Assembly (NCBI GenBank): GCA_003142815.1 | Contig: PLNP01000024.1 | Location: forward strand, 65,378-129,377 | Length of the DNA stretch: 64,000 nucleotides | Source of the DNA: Rhodanobacteraceae bacterium | GTDB lineage: Bacteria > Pseudomonadota > Gammaproteobacteria > Xanthomonadales > Rhodanobacteraceae | Direction: 5' to 3' | Part shown: positions 9,252-18,659 of the stretch, in pieces | Layout: the number at the start of each line of letters is the position of its first letter | Numbering within the stretch: position 1 is the stretch's first letter | The notes under the pieces: model-generated | What the model was told of the DNA's origin: nothing | Seen by the model: only the letters and a program-made list of their open reading frames with translations | The model's database searches: none | Translations under genes and position numbers: made by a program

Positions 9252-9368
9252 GAATCCCGAATCCCGAATCCCGAATCCCGAATCCCGAATCCCGAATCCC
9301 GAATCTCGAATCTCGAATCTCGACTCTCGAATCTCGAATCTCGAATCTCGACTCTCGACTCTCGACTC
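9252..9368. repeat. Heptamer tandem repeat array (GAATCCC/GAATCTC/GACTCTC)
   Basis: Sixteen complete 7-base units run without interruption from 9252 to 9363: seven GAATCCC, three GAATCTC, one GACTCTC, three GAATCTC and two GACTCTC, then a partial unit. Period seven would shift a reading frame by one base per unit, so it cannot be a coding repeat of fixed frame. The same unit returns in inverted arrangement at 40063-40167. Confidence 0.95.
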
Positions 9369-9432
9369 AACATTGACGCCACCCACCTCGGCTGGCCAGT
9401 CTCTCCAGTCGATTTCTCCCGGAGTTTCTCCC

Positions 9433-10020
9433 ATGTCGCTCGCGATCACGATCGAGATCGGTGATGCCGATCTCAAGCACTTCATTGACGCCATGCGGCG
9501 TTCCCAGGTGGAGGCCGAACACCTATCGCCGAGCGAGGTGACGGCGGCGGCGTCCAAACTGCTCGCGCAAGGTCATCACATCCAGCTGCCGAATTTCATC
9601 GCCGAGCGACTCGGCAAGCTCGACAGCATGATCTCGATGGTTGGCGACCAGGGCTTTGCGCTGCCGGAAGACGACAAGAACCGCGTGCTGGCCTGTCTCA
9701 CCTATTTCGCCAATCCCAACGACATCATCCCGGACAACGTGCCGGTGCTCGGCTACCTCGACAACGCGATCATGATCGAGCTGTGCGTGCGTGAGCTGGA
9801 GCACGAGGTCGAGGCCTATGAGGACTTCGTCGAATACCGCAAGGACGAGGCGGTGCGCTGCGGCCAGAGCTATCAGAGCGCGGAGGGCTGGAAACCCTGC
9901 GCTGTTCTCGTTCGGCGGCTGAGTCGCCGTTCGTGGATGCCGAAAAAGGCCGCCAGCTGGCGGCCCTTTTCATTTGTGGGAGGGACCCTTCGACAGGCTC
10001 AGGACAGGCTTCAGTTCTGA
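9433..10020 (+). CDS. DUF1232/YkvA-type protein with aberrant C-terminus
   Basis: A 195-residue protein. Residues 1-140 look conserved: an acidic N-terminal region (MSLAITIEIGDADLKHFIDA), LDSMISMVGDQGFALPEDD, and the DUF1232 core YFANPNDIIPDNVPVLGYLD followed by ELEHEVEAYEDFVEYRKDEA. The last roughly 45 residues do not look native. They are encoded by a hairpin with a T-run (9943-9971) and by repeat-like sequence containing GACAGGCTCAGGACAGGC. The original stop or frame appears to have been lost, perhaps near 9860-9920, where TGA 9920-9922 lies in the +1 frame. Function of the domain is unknown to me; it is often associated with membranes. Confidence 0.75.
   Translation: MSLAITIEIGDADLKHFIDAMRRSQVEAEHLSPSEVTAAASKLLAQGHHIQLPNFIAERLGKLDSMISMVGDQGFALPEDDKNRVLACLTYFANPNDIIPDNVPVLGYLDNAIMIELCVRELEHEVEAYEDFVEYRKDEAVRCGQSYQSAEGWKPCAVLVRRLSRRSWMPKKAASWRPFSFVGGTLRQAQDRLQF
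9943..9971 (+). terminator. Rho-independent terminator inside the extended DUF1232 frame
   Basis: A perfect 18-base palindrome GGCCGCCAGCTGGCGGCC (9948-9965) is preceded by AAAAA and followed by CTTTTC. It has the form of an intrinsic terminator for rightward transcription. That it is now translated as part of the DUF1232 frame is the main reason to doubt the present C-terminus. Confidence 0.75.
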
Positions 10021-10039
10021 CGCGTTTGCAAAGAGAACA

Positions 10040-10065
10040 GCATCGCGGCTGAAGCCGCTCCCACA
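10040..10065. repeat. GTAG/GTGG-type REP element
   Basis: The stretch GCATCGCGGCTGAAGCCGCT followed by CCCACA is one half of the palindromic element seen repeatedly in this window. The inner stem is AGCGGCTTCAGCCGC when read on the minus strand. It lies in the 103 bp between the convergent DUF1232 and RDD genes. Confidence 0.8.
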
Positions 10066-10123
10066 ACCCGCGTGGCGGATTCGAGTGGTGATGCGGTCCG
10101 TGTCGGTCTGAAGCCGTTACCGC

Positions 10124-11245
10124 TCAGTTCGTGACCATCGCCCAGAAGAACATCCATAGTGCGGCCGCGCCTGCCAGCAACGCACAAGGCACCAGAATGT
10201 TGACCAGCCAGCCGTACCACGGCATCGGCGGGCGCACGTCGGGCAGGAGCAGGCCGGGCTTGACGGCCCGGAACACGACGACAGTCCCCGCGAGCATGTC
10301 GTGCAAGGCCTGTTTGCGCGCGGTCCAGCCAGCGAGCATGAACCCGATGTCCATGATCATGCCGGAGATGATCTTGCCGAAAAAACGACCTGTCGCGCGC
10401 CCGAAACCGATGCGGCGGCCGTAATCGTCGGTCACCTTGATGCCCATGGCGCACTTGCCCAGCGTCGCCTGCGCGGTCGAGCTTTCCTGCAGCGCGAAAT
10501 ACAGCCAGTTGATCAGGAGTGCCAGCGCGGAGATGACGATGACATTCAAGCCCATCGCCGACATCCCGCTCGATGTCGCCAAGCCCAGGGCCGCGATCGT
10601 GTTCGCTGCCCAGACCACGACAACCAGCACGATGCCGTCCATGAAATACGCGGCGCAGCGCCGCCAAAACCCGGCATGGATAGCCGCGCCCGGCGGCAAC
10701 GCAGCGGCGCGGCCATCGCCAGAGTTCGCGTCCGCCAGCGGCATCAGCGCGAGCGGCGCTGTCCGCATCACGGTGGCGCGGGTGTCCAACGGTTCGTCGA
10801 CCACCGGCGCGGGCGGCGGAGCCTTCGTCGCAGCGGATGCATCGGCGTCGAAATCGCGATAAGGCGCCCATGCGTTCGAGCCCACCTCGGCAATCATCAG
10901 CGTGTCTGGCCACAAGCCGTGTTGCACGCGCTCATCGACGAACACGCGCGGCACCGGGCCGCGTGGAGCGTTGTCGAGCACCACGAACAGATTGGCGCGG
11001 CCGTCCGGCGCGCAGATTTCGGTCGCCGCGCCGATCGCGGCCGTACCGGCCTGCAAGGTCTGCAACTTGCCCAGATCGTCGCTTTGCTTGATCGCCAGCG
11101 GCGCGCGTACGAGCAACTGGCCCGTCAGCTTGGCCGGCTCCATGCGGAAATACGTCGCGAGCGCAGGCCATACCGACTCCGGCGCGTAGCCGGGCAGGAC
11201 TTCGCCGGTCAGAACCAGCGCATAGGTGCTGTTTTCCACACTCAC
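10124..11245 (-). CDS. RDD-family membrane protein with N-terminal extension
   Basis: A 373-residue inner-membrane protein. Residues 1-190 are soluble and start MSVENSTYALVLTGEVLPGY; this part resembles no family I can name. The C-terminal half is an RDD domain: FWRRCAAYFMDGIVLVVVVW supplies the Arg/Asp pair in the first helix, followed by two helices (VIVISALALLINWLYFAL and FGKIISGMIMDIGFMLAGW) with the amphipathic TLGKCAMGIKV between them. A fourth hydrophobic segment closes the protein. RDD proteins are thought to act in transport, but the role here is unknown. REP elements sit on both sides of the gene. Confidence 0.8.
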   Translation of the reverse strand: MSVENSTYALVLTGEVLPGYAPESVWPALATYFRMEPAKLTGQLLVRAPLAIKQSDDLGKLQTLQAGTAAIGAATEICAPDGRANLFVVLDNAPRGPVPRVFVDERVQHGLWPDTLMIAEVGSNAWAPYRDFDADASAATKAPPPAPVVDEPLDTRATVMRTAPLALMPLADANSGDGRAAALPPGAAIHAGFWRRCAAYFMDGIVLVVVVWAANTIAALGLATSSGMSAMGLNVIVISALALLINWLYFALQESSTAQATLGKCAMGIKVTDDYGRRIGFGRATGRFFGKIISGMIMDIGFMLAGWTARKQALHDMLAGTVVVFRAVKPGLLLPDVRPPMPWYGWLVNILVPCALLAGAAALWMFFWAMVTN

Positions 11246-11272
11246 TCTCCCGCTGCGTGTCGTACCGCGCGT

Positions 11273-11338
11273 TGTAGGAGCGGCTTTAGCCGCGATGCTT
11301 TTTCGCGCCAGAGCATCGCGGCTGAAGCCGCTCCTACA
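11273..11338. repeat. Paired GTAG REP elements (head to head)
   Basis: TGTAGGAGCGGCTTTAGCCG followed by CGATGCT and its inverted partner AGCATCGCGGCTGAAGCCGC followed by TCCTACA are separated by a short AT-containing spacer. The two copies together make a 66-base imperfect palindrome between the thiolase stop and the RDD start. The tetranucleotide GTAG heads each copy. Confidence 0.9.
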
Positions 11339-11359
11339 GAATATGTCAGGCAGAATACG

Positions 11360-12637
11360 TCAGGGGCGCTCCAGAATGGCGGTGACGCCCATGCCGCCGG
11401 CGGTGCAGATCGAGATCAAGCCACGACCAGAGCCTTTCTCCTCCAGCATTTTCGCCAGCGTCGCGACGAGCCGCGCACCGGTCGCCGCGAATGGATGGCC
11501 GGTCGCGAGACTCGATCCATTGACGTTGAGTTTGGCCGGATCGATTGAACCCAGCGCTTTGTCGAGCCCAAGTCGGTTCTTGCAGTAATCGGCCGATTCC
11601 CATGCGCGCAGCGTGCACAGCACCTGCGCGGCGAACGCTTCATGGATTTCGTAGAAATCGAAATCCTGCAACGTAAGGCCGGCTTCGGCGAGCATGCGCG
11701 GCACCGCAATCGTCGGCGCCATCAGCAGGCCTTCGCCGTGAATGAAGTCGACGGCCGCGACGCGTGCATGAGTGAGATACGCCTGCGCCTTCAACCCGCG
11801 CGCCGCAGCCCATTCATCGCTCGCGAGCAACACCGCGGCGCTGCCGTCGGAGAGCGCGCTCGAATTGCCGGCGGTCAACGTGCCGAATCCCGAGGTCTTG
11901 TCGAACGCGGGCTTCAGCGCCGCGAGTTTTTCCAGCGTGGTGTCGGCGCGCAGCACGTTGTCCCGGTCGACGCCGCGGAACGGCACGACCAGGTCTTTGA
12001 AGAAACCACGCGCATACGCAGCGGCGAGTTTCTGGTGGCTCGCCAGCGTGAGCCGATCCTGGTCCTCGCGCGCGATGTGCCATTCCTTCGCCATCAGCTC
12101 GCAATGGTCGCCCATCGACTTGCCGGTGCGCGGCTCGGCGACACCGGGAAACGAAGGTTTCAGTTCGGCCAGCGAAAAACCCTTGAGCGCGGTCTCGACC
12201 TTTTCCAGCGGCGCCTTGGCGCGGTTCATCGCGAGCAGGCGCTGCTGCAACGGTTTGGAATAGGCGATCGGTACGTCGCTGGTGGTGTCGGCGCCGCCGG
12301 CGATGCCGACATCGATCTGGCCCATCGCGATCTTGTTCGCGATCAGGATCGCGTTGTCGAGCGAGGTGCCGCAGGCGCGCGCGGTGGTGATGCCCGGCGT
12401 GGTCGGCGCGAGACCGGATGACAGCGTCGCCTCGCGCGCGAGGTTCCAGTCCGAGGCGTGCTTGATGACTGCGCCGTACGCGACCTCGCCGAGTTCGAGC
12501 CCATGCAGGCCGAAACGCTCGACCAGCGAACCGAGCGTCTTCACCGCCATGCCGAAATTGCCGACATCGGCATAGGCCGTGTTGTTGCGGCAGAACGGAA
12601 TGCGTACGCCGCCGATGATGCCTGCTCGTTTCGTCAT
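11360..12637 (-). CDS. Acetyl-CoA C-acyltransferase (thiolase)
   Basis: A 425-residue thiolase that cleaves 3-ketoacyl-CoA or condenses acyl-CoA. The nucleophilic cysteine is Cys89 in TTARACGTSLDNA. The catalytic histidine is His332 in YEIHEAFAAQV, NGSSLATGHPFAATGAR is the conserved GHP loop, and Cys411 in SICTAGGMG is the general base. The length is nearer to FadI than to the 390-residue FadA or PhaA group. The ATG at 12637 follows GGCGGTG. A TTG 15 bases upstream is a weaker alternative. No fadB/fadJ partner lies beside it, so the exact substrate range is open. Confidence 0.9.
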   Translation of the reverse strand: MTKRAGIIGGVRIPFCRNNTAYADVGNFGMAVKTLGSLVERFGLHGLELGEVAYGAVIKHASDWNLAREATLSSGLAPTTPGITTARACGTSLDNAILIANKIAMGQIDVGIAGGADTTSDVPIAYSKPLQQRLLAMNRAKAPLEKVETALKGFSLAELKPSFPGVAEPRTGKSMGDHCELMAKEWHIAREDQDRLTLASHQKLAAAYARGFFKDLVVPFRGVDRDNVLRADTTLEKLAALKPAFDKTSGFGTLTAGNSSALSDGSAAVLLASDEWAAARGLKAQAYLTHARVAAVDFIHGEGLLMAPTIAVPRMLAEAGLTLQDFDFYEIHEAFAAQVLCTLRAWESADYCKNRLGLDKALGSIDPAKLNVNGSSLATGHPFAATGARLVATLAKMLEEKGSGRGLISICTAGGMGVTAILERP

Positions 12638-12763
12638 GTCACCGCCGCGCAAGAAATGATTGGATTGTGTTCATCGGCTACCGCCGCGAGATCTGCAGCT
12701 ATTGTTCCGCTTGCGGCCTCACTTGACAATCACAAACGCAGCTTGTACGCACGGCGTCACCGC

Positions 12764-13735
12764 TTACGCTACCGGCTGCGCAGTCTGTGACGCGGACAAG
12801 GTTGCCGCGTCACGCACCCAAGCGGGCCACTCCGACCAGAAATGCCATGCGGCCGGATCACGCCGGATCAACGTGTCGAGCAATGCAGCGAAATATGCCA
12901 GGTTCGCGGAAGGTTCCTGCGGATCGCGCGCATGGTCGATGACGAGCTTGCGCACGCCTCTCGCATCGATCTCGATCCAGAACGGCACCACCGGCACACC
13001 TACCGACGCGGCGAGCTGGAACACGCCCATCGGCAGCGAAGCGGTCCGACCCAGTATGCCTACGACCTGCTGATTGGCCGAAACCAGGCGCGGCGGCAGA
13101 TCGAGCAGACTCATGACCACACCTCCGTGCGTCAATGCGTCGACCAGTTTCTCGCGCACACGCGGCCGATAAGCGGCAGCCCCGCCCGCGGAGCGCTCCA
13201 GTTCCCGATAACGCGCGCGTGAATAGCCCAGATAGATGCGCCGGCCCTTGTAGTCGCCGGGCTCGAATGGAGCAGCCACGACTGTGGTGCGACGCCCCTT
13301 GCGCAAGAGATCGCGCAGCATCCACATGCCGTTGCCGTAGTGGAAGCTGACCGCGATGAACGGTCCGGACGGCCATTCACCCTCGACGATGAAATGACCG
13401 CCCGGTATAGCTGCCAGTCGCGCCCTGCGCGCGAGATAGAAATCCGCGAGGTCGAGCATCTGCAGGAATCTGAGTCGGCGGATCAACCGCGTGCGATCGA
13501 TCCCCGGCAATGCCTGCATCGCGATATCCGCGCGCGCGCCGATCTGCGTTTCCAGCAGCAGCGGAAAGCGGCTCATGCCTCGATAGCAGGCCCAAGCCCA
13601 ACGCCACGGAAGCATGGCTGGCACTCCCGGCACCACGAACAACGTCCAGAAATCGATGATTTCCTGACCGAGCCTTCGCAGGCTGGACTTGGGCGACGCG
13701 GACATCGCCCGGAATCGCGACCGCAACGATCGCAT
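12764..13735 (-). CDS. LpxL/LpxM-like lipid acyltransferase
   Basis: A 323-residue protein of the lipid A biosynthesis acyltransferase type. VVPGVPAMLPWRWAWACYRG is the early membrane-proximal segment, and IAVSFHYGNGMWMLRDLL around residues 127-144 has His132 at the active-site position. PLGVFQLAASVGVPVVPF-like sequence (read here as SLPMGVFQLAASVGVPVVPF) follows. In LpxL the histidine is followed five positions later by Glu; here that position is Met, so the usual HX4(E/D) pair is not present in its standard form. Lipid A or another glycolipid could be the acceptor. GTG 13738 is an alternative start one codon upstream. Confidence 0.75.
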   Translation of the reverse strand: MRSLRSRFRAMSASPKSSLRRLGQEIIDFWTLFVVPGVPAMLPWRWAWACYRGMSRFPLLLETQIGARADIAMQALPGIDRTRLIRRLRFLQMLDLADFYLARRARLAAIPGGHFIVEGEWPSGPFIAVSFHYGNGMWMLRDLLRKGRRTTVVAAPFEPGDYKGRRIYLGYSRARYRELERSAGGAAAYRPRVREKLVDALTHGGVVMSLLDLPPRLVSANQQVVGILGRTASLPMGVFQLAASVGVPVVPFWIEIDARGVRKLVIDHARDPQEPSANLAYFAALLDTLIRRDPAAWHFWSEWPAWVRDAATLSASQTAQPVA

Positions 13736-13774
13736 CACGGCAATGGAATCCGGGTGTTGCGACGCATCATCGTG

Positions 13775-14242
13775 TCATCCGTGCGCAAAACCGCGCTCGT
13801 ACAAACGATAGTACGCCGGGCTCATTCCAAGCATGGCATAGGTTGCCTGCGCACGCGCGTTGTCCTGCTCCACATACAGGCGCAGACCGACGACATCGGC
13901 CGCGGTCCGCGCGCGGCGCTCGACCTCGGCGTGCAGCGCACGGAACACACCGCTGCGCCGCGCTTCTGGCACCACGTACACGCTCTGCAGCCACCACCAG
14001 TCACCGTTGCGCCAGTCGCTCCACTCGCGCGTGATCAGCAGGCAACCTACCGACTGCGTACCGCGCTGCCCGACCAGGTAAAACCCACGGTGCGGTTGCG
14101 CGAACACCGCGGCGACGCCGCGCTCGAGCACTGCGCGATCGAGGATCTTGCGCTCGGTTTCGAGTGCCATCGCCGCGTTGCTGTCGACGAGGAACGCGAT
14201 ATCCGCACGGGTCGCATCGCGCACCAGAAGCTCGGTCTGCAT
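13775..14242 (-). CDS. GNAT-family N-acetyltransferase
   Basis: A 155-residue acetyltransferase. It begins MQTELLVRDATRADIAFLVD, a typical first strand and helix. The acetyl-CoA-binding region is LQSVYVVPEARRSGVFRALH, where RRSGVF replaces the more common R/QxxGxG/A, and VGLRLYVEQDNARAQATYAM gives the last conserved helix. The substrate is not apparent. The start at 14242 is chosen because the sequence upstream is not protein-like. It lies between the LpxL-like gene and a methyltransferase, all on the minus strand. Confidence 0.8.
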   Translation of the reverse strand: MQTELLVRDATRADIAFLVDSNAAMALETERKILDRAVLERGVAAVFAQPHRGFYLVGQRGTQSVGCLLITREWSDWRNGDWWWLQSVYVVPEARRSGVFRALHAEVERRARTAADVVGLRLYVEQDNARAQATYAMLGMSPAYYRLYERGFAHG

Positions 14243-14315
14243 CGAATCTCCGTTGTCCAGATCCCGCCTCTGCCGTGACGCGCAGTGCCCGGCGCCGCAC
14301 CGCGGATCGGGGAAG

Positions 14316-15536
14316 TCAGCGCTTGCGATTGTAGGCCGAGACGTAGAGTTCGCCGACTGCAAGGTCGACGAACGAGTAGTTCTGCAGCTCGGCGGTGTAC
14401 TCGACGCGATCGTGCGTGCGCACCGCAATGCGCCATGGCTCGAAGCCGAGCTCGCGCAATTCGCGTTCGAAACCCGAGACCGTGATCGGATTGAGTTCGG
14501 TGAACCATTGCCAGTACTGCGCCGGCGTCGCGTAGTCGCCGCTGCGGTCCATGCGTTCGGGTTCGCCGTTCAACACCTGCTCGCGCAGCCAGTCGTGCGG
14601 GCGCTTCAAATGCACGTGGGGTTCCTCCTGCGCGAAACGGAACTCGCCGAGGTGATTGCCGACATCGGAGAAGTAGAGGCCAGGATGCGCCATTAGGAGC
14701 CCGCCCGGACGCAACACCCGGCGAATTTCCGTCAGCGCCTGCGCATAGCCGCCAACAATGTGCTCCAGCGAACCCCACGACAGCACAACGTCGAAGTGAT
14801 CGTCGGGAAACGGTATCGCATTCGCGCCTTCGGGCAGAAAGCGGAGATTGTCGGGCAGCCGCTCGATTGGCAGATGCGCGCGTTTCAGGATCTCGGGCAG
14901 ACGTTCGTAGCCGCGGAACGGATCGATGCCGATCAGTTCCTGTGGCTTTTGGCGCAGCGCAATGCCGAGATCGGTGATGCCGTCGCCGCAACCGACATCG
15001 AGGATGCGACCCTTGAGCAATGGCGAATCGCCGAGCAGGTAACTCACGGTCGTGCGTGCGGCATGGTCGAAATGCTTGAAAAACCAGTCCGCTGCGCCAC
15101 GCTTCCACGACAATGCCTCGATCGGCGTCGTGCCCTCGCGGCTCTGCAACTGCCACGCCAAGCTTGGTCCCTCGCCCGAGCCGACGGCCTCCACAACAAA
15201 TGGAACAGCGGCCTCGGCCGCCTTGACCGCGGTACCGCCATCGCGATGCCATAGCGCGACATGCGCGACATAGCGACCTTGGCGCAGACCCGATCGCGCG
15301 GCGAGCGCGTGCACTTCGTAGTCGCCGCGCGGCAACCAACTGACGTCCCAGCCCGCCGCCGCCAGCTGCGCGCGGGCAACGTTTGTTCCGGTTTCGACCT
15401 CGACGATATCGATCGACACATCGACATCGAACACGACAACGCTGTCGACCGAAAAATGGACGACCAAGGCAAACGGCGTATCAGCGCCTAACGTCGTCGA
15501 GGCAAGCGAGGCGCGGACAAGCGAGAGATCGATCAT
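14316..15536 (-). CDS. Two-domain SAM-dependent methyltransferase
   Basis: A 406-residue protein with an N-terminal all-beta region (about residues 1-120: FALVVHFSVDSVVVFDVDV, ... GRYVAHVALWH) that resembles the carbohydrate-binding Wzt-C type sandwich. The C-terminal class I methyltransferase has motif I ILDVGCGDGITDLG at 178-191, FDVVLSWGSLEHI and LRPGGLLMAHPG. The combination suggests methylation of a sugar or cell-surface polymer, but no O-antigen or ABC-transporter gene is beside it. ATG 15536 is chosen as the start; a longer frame to 15587 is possible. The beta-domain resemblance is by eye only. Confidence 0.78.
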   Translation of the reverse strand: MIDLSLVRASLASTTLGADTPFALVVHFSVDSVVVFDVDVSIDIVEVETGTNVARAQLAAAGWDVSWLPRGDYEVHALAARSGLRQGRYVAHVALWHRDGGTAVKAAEAAVPFVVEAVGSGEGPSLAWQLQSREGTTPIEALSWKRGAADWFFKHFDHAARTTVSYLLGDSPLLKGRILDVGCGDGITDLGIALRQKPQELIGIDPFRGYERLPEILKRAHLPIERLPDNLRFLPEGANAIPFPDDHFDVVLSWGSLEHIVGGYAQALTEIRRVLRPGGLLMAHPGLYFSDVGNHLGEFRFAQEEPHVHLKRPHDWLREQVLNGEPERMDRSGDYATPAQYWQWFTELNPITVSGFERELRELGFEPWRIAVRTHDRVEYTAELQNYSFVDLAVGELYVSAYNRKR

Positions 15537-15608
15537 ACGCTGGATCAGTGTTCGGGAACGCGATGGTAGCAGCCCGCAGCGCTGCACTCATGAGCGTGCG
15601 ACAAGGGG

Positions 15609-15742
15609 TCAGCTGCGTTTCTTGCGCGAACTGCCGAGTTTGCGGGTCATGGTGTTGCGGCTGAGGCCGAGCGACTTTGCGGCGTGCTGGTGGCCACCGT
15701 GCGCCGCCAGTGCGGCATTGAGCACGACGCGTTCCCGCGATC
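15609..15742 (-). pseudogene. Detached copy of the ntrC 3' end (Fis-type helix-turn-helix)
   Basis: Read on the minus strand, about 43 codons match the end of NtrC: an ERVVLNAALAAHGGHQHAAK segment, then SLGLSRNTMTRKLGSSRKKR and a stop. Intact NtrC has ERVLLDAALAKHGGHRQHAA at the same place, so this copy lacks one codon and has many base differences. A TGA stands in frame just before the homologous part and there is no start or upstream NtrC sequence. It is a decayed partial duplicate or a piece from a related genome. Together with the real ntrC end it brackets the foreign gene 15816-17072. Confidence 0.88.
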
Positions 15743-15815
15743 AACCGCCGACGGCTGCAAGCAGAAGGGCAGCGAGCTCGCTGCCGCTCCAAAATGCGTA
15801 ACAGATGTCATCCAG

Positions 15816-17072
15816 TTATCGGTTTTCCTGCGCCGCCATATCCGCCTGCGATTGTAGGGCTTGGCGTATCAGCTCAGTTTTGGCGCCATAATTGAGAGGC
15901 TCGCCTATACCCCTCTTCCCAATGTCTTCACCATCAGCGTCTTGCGCCTCAGAAGGCGTGCTGACCATGCGCATATTGTGCACATCAGTCCATAGGCCGC
16001 CATTGATACCAGAGGACTCATTGGCCCATAGGACGGTGTTGATAGGAATGTTCGCTGTCGACGGAAGAGGCTCATCAAACAGATGATGATTATTCATACA
16101 CTGGAATAGTTGCTGCAAATTGATCGAATAGTGAACATCTTGGTTCAGCACAAGTGTTGGCACACTTAAGCCACAGTACGAGCTGATCTCCTCCGCTGTT
16201 AACGTCAGATAGACGGCACCCGGATAGAAACCGCTTTGCGTGTACCGCCATTCGAACTGCACCCCATGGTTTTGTGGCGGCGGGCCTCCGAGATAGGGAT
16301 CGGGGTTACTCGGATTCTGCGGGTCCCGACTCTGATGCCAAAGGGCAATCTGGATCATCTTCGGGTGCGTTCCCCAAGACGCAATTATCGTTAACCATGA
16401 GGTGATCGTTTGAAGTTGCGTCGTCCCTGATCCGCAGCATGGTGCAGGAAGGACGGAGGCCCACAAGCGAGAATCAAATTTCAGTATATATGGCGCATTG
16501 CTGGGATTCAGCGCTCCGATAGGCCATCTGTTTCCGCCGTTCGCGAACGCACCGAAACCGAGGTACGGTATTGCGCCGACCACTGGATTTATCGGATAAG
16601 CGCTCAGAACAAGATGGGCTCGCCAATATGTGTCTCCGGGAAAATTGTCGTTGCCATATAACGTTGAGAAGCCCATGATGCCGCCGCCGCCGGGCCAATA
16701 TCTCGGAAGCGATACATCTGCTGGTCCGGAATTGCCTGAAGCCTCGCGTGGTTCATTATTCATTATTAATGTCCACCAGTAATTCGGGCAGTTGTAGAAA
16801 GGAGAGCAATTTGCAGGAAAGCCCTCGGCCCAGTAGTTGCTCTGCGGCCATACGGTTCGAAGTGTAGGACAGGGGTTTTGTCCAAAATGACAAGGGCTCA
16901 CTTGAAGTGGAGTTCGAGCTGTGCCAGCTATGTTCGAAAAATAATCTGTTCGAACAACCGGCGTCTGTGTGAACCCTTGATCAAAAAATCCATAGGCCAG
17001 CGCATTAGTAGTCCCACAAGCAGGAATAATAAGGATTGCAGCGACAATGACATTTATCCTCAAATCACTCAC
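15816..17072 (-). CDS. Unrecognised secreted protein, low G+C
   Basis: A protein of about 418 residues that I do not recognise. GTG 17072 follows AAGGGAGAG and leads into a signal peptide (SDLRINVIVAAILIIPACG, TTNALA); the cysteine could alternatively mark a lipoprotein. The mature chain is rich in Gly, Pro, Trp, Tyr, Asn and Cys, with segments such as NYWWTLIMNNEPREASGNSG, YWPGGGGIMGFSTLYG, AHLVLSAYPINP and YILKFDSRLWASVLP. It looks like an extracellular beta-rich domain. The C-terminal 60 residues are polar and charged. Sampled lines have 25-34 G+C per 60 bases, against about 41 in ntrC. It is probably acquired DNA inserted beside the ntrC end. Confidence 0.75.
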   Translation of the reverse strand: MSDLRINVIVAAILIIPACGTTNALAYGFFDQGFTQTPVVRTDYFSNIAGTARTPLQVSPCHFGQNPCPTLRTVWPQSNYWAEGFPANCSPFYNCPNYWWTLIMNNEPREASGNSGPADVSLPRYWPGGGGIMGFSTLYGNDNFPGDTYWRAHLVLSAYPINPVVGAIPYLGFGAFANGGNRWPIGALNPSNAPYILKFDSRLWASVLPAPCCGSGTTQLQTITSWLTIIASWGTHPKMIQIALWHQSRDPQNPSNPDPYLGGPPPQNHGVQFEWRYTQSGFYPGAVYLTLTAEEISSYCGLSVPTLVLNQDVHYSINLQQLFQCMNNHHLFDEPLPSTANIPINTVLWANESSGINGGLWTDVHNMRMVSTPSEAQDADGEDIGKRGIGEPLNYGAKTELIRQALQSQADMAAQENR

Positions 17073-17258
17073 GTCCACTCTCCCTTGCGCCACGAGTATA
17101 TTCATCATCAAGGTTAACGCGGTAAAATATCGCAAACGTTGAATTAGTCGTTCGGATTGTGTTATTTATTCTTTTGCGGACCGAGCGCGGCCAGGGGCAG
17201 GGCGGTCTTTTATCCAGCCACTCTTTTGGCGCCGACCAATGTAGCGGGCGGCTGCCAC

Positions 17259-18651
<1,393 letters not shown>

Positions 18652-18659
<8 letters not shown>

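Noticed and set aside
9252..9368. CRISPR array
   Set aside because: Units are seven bases, contiguous and without spacers; no cas gene is near.
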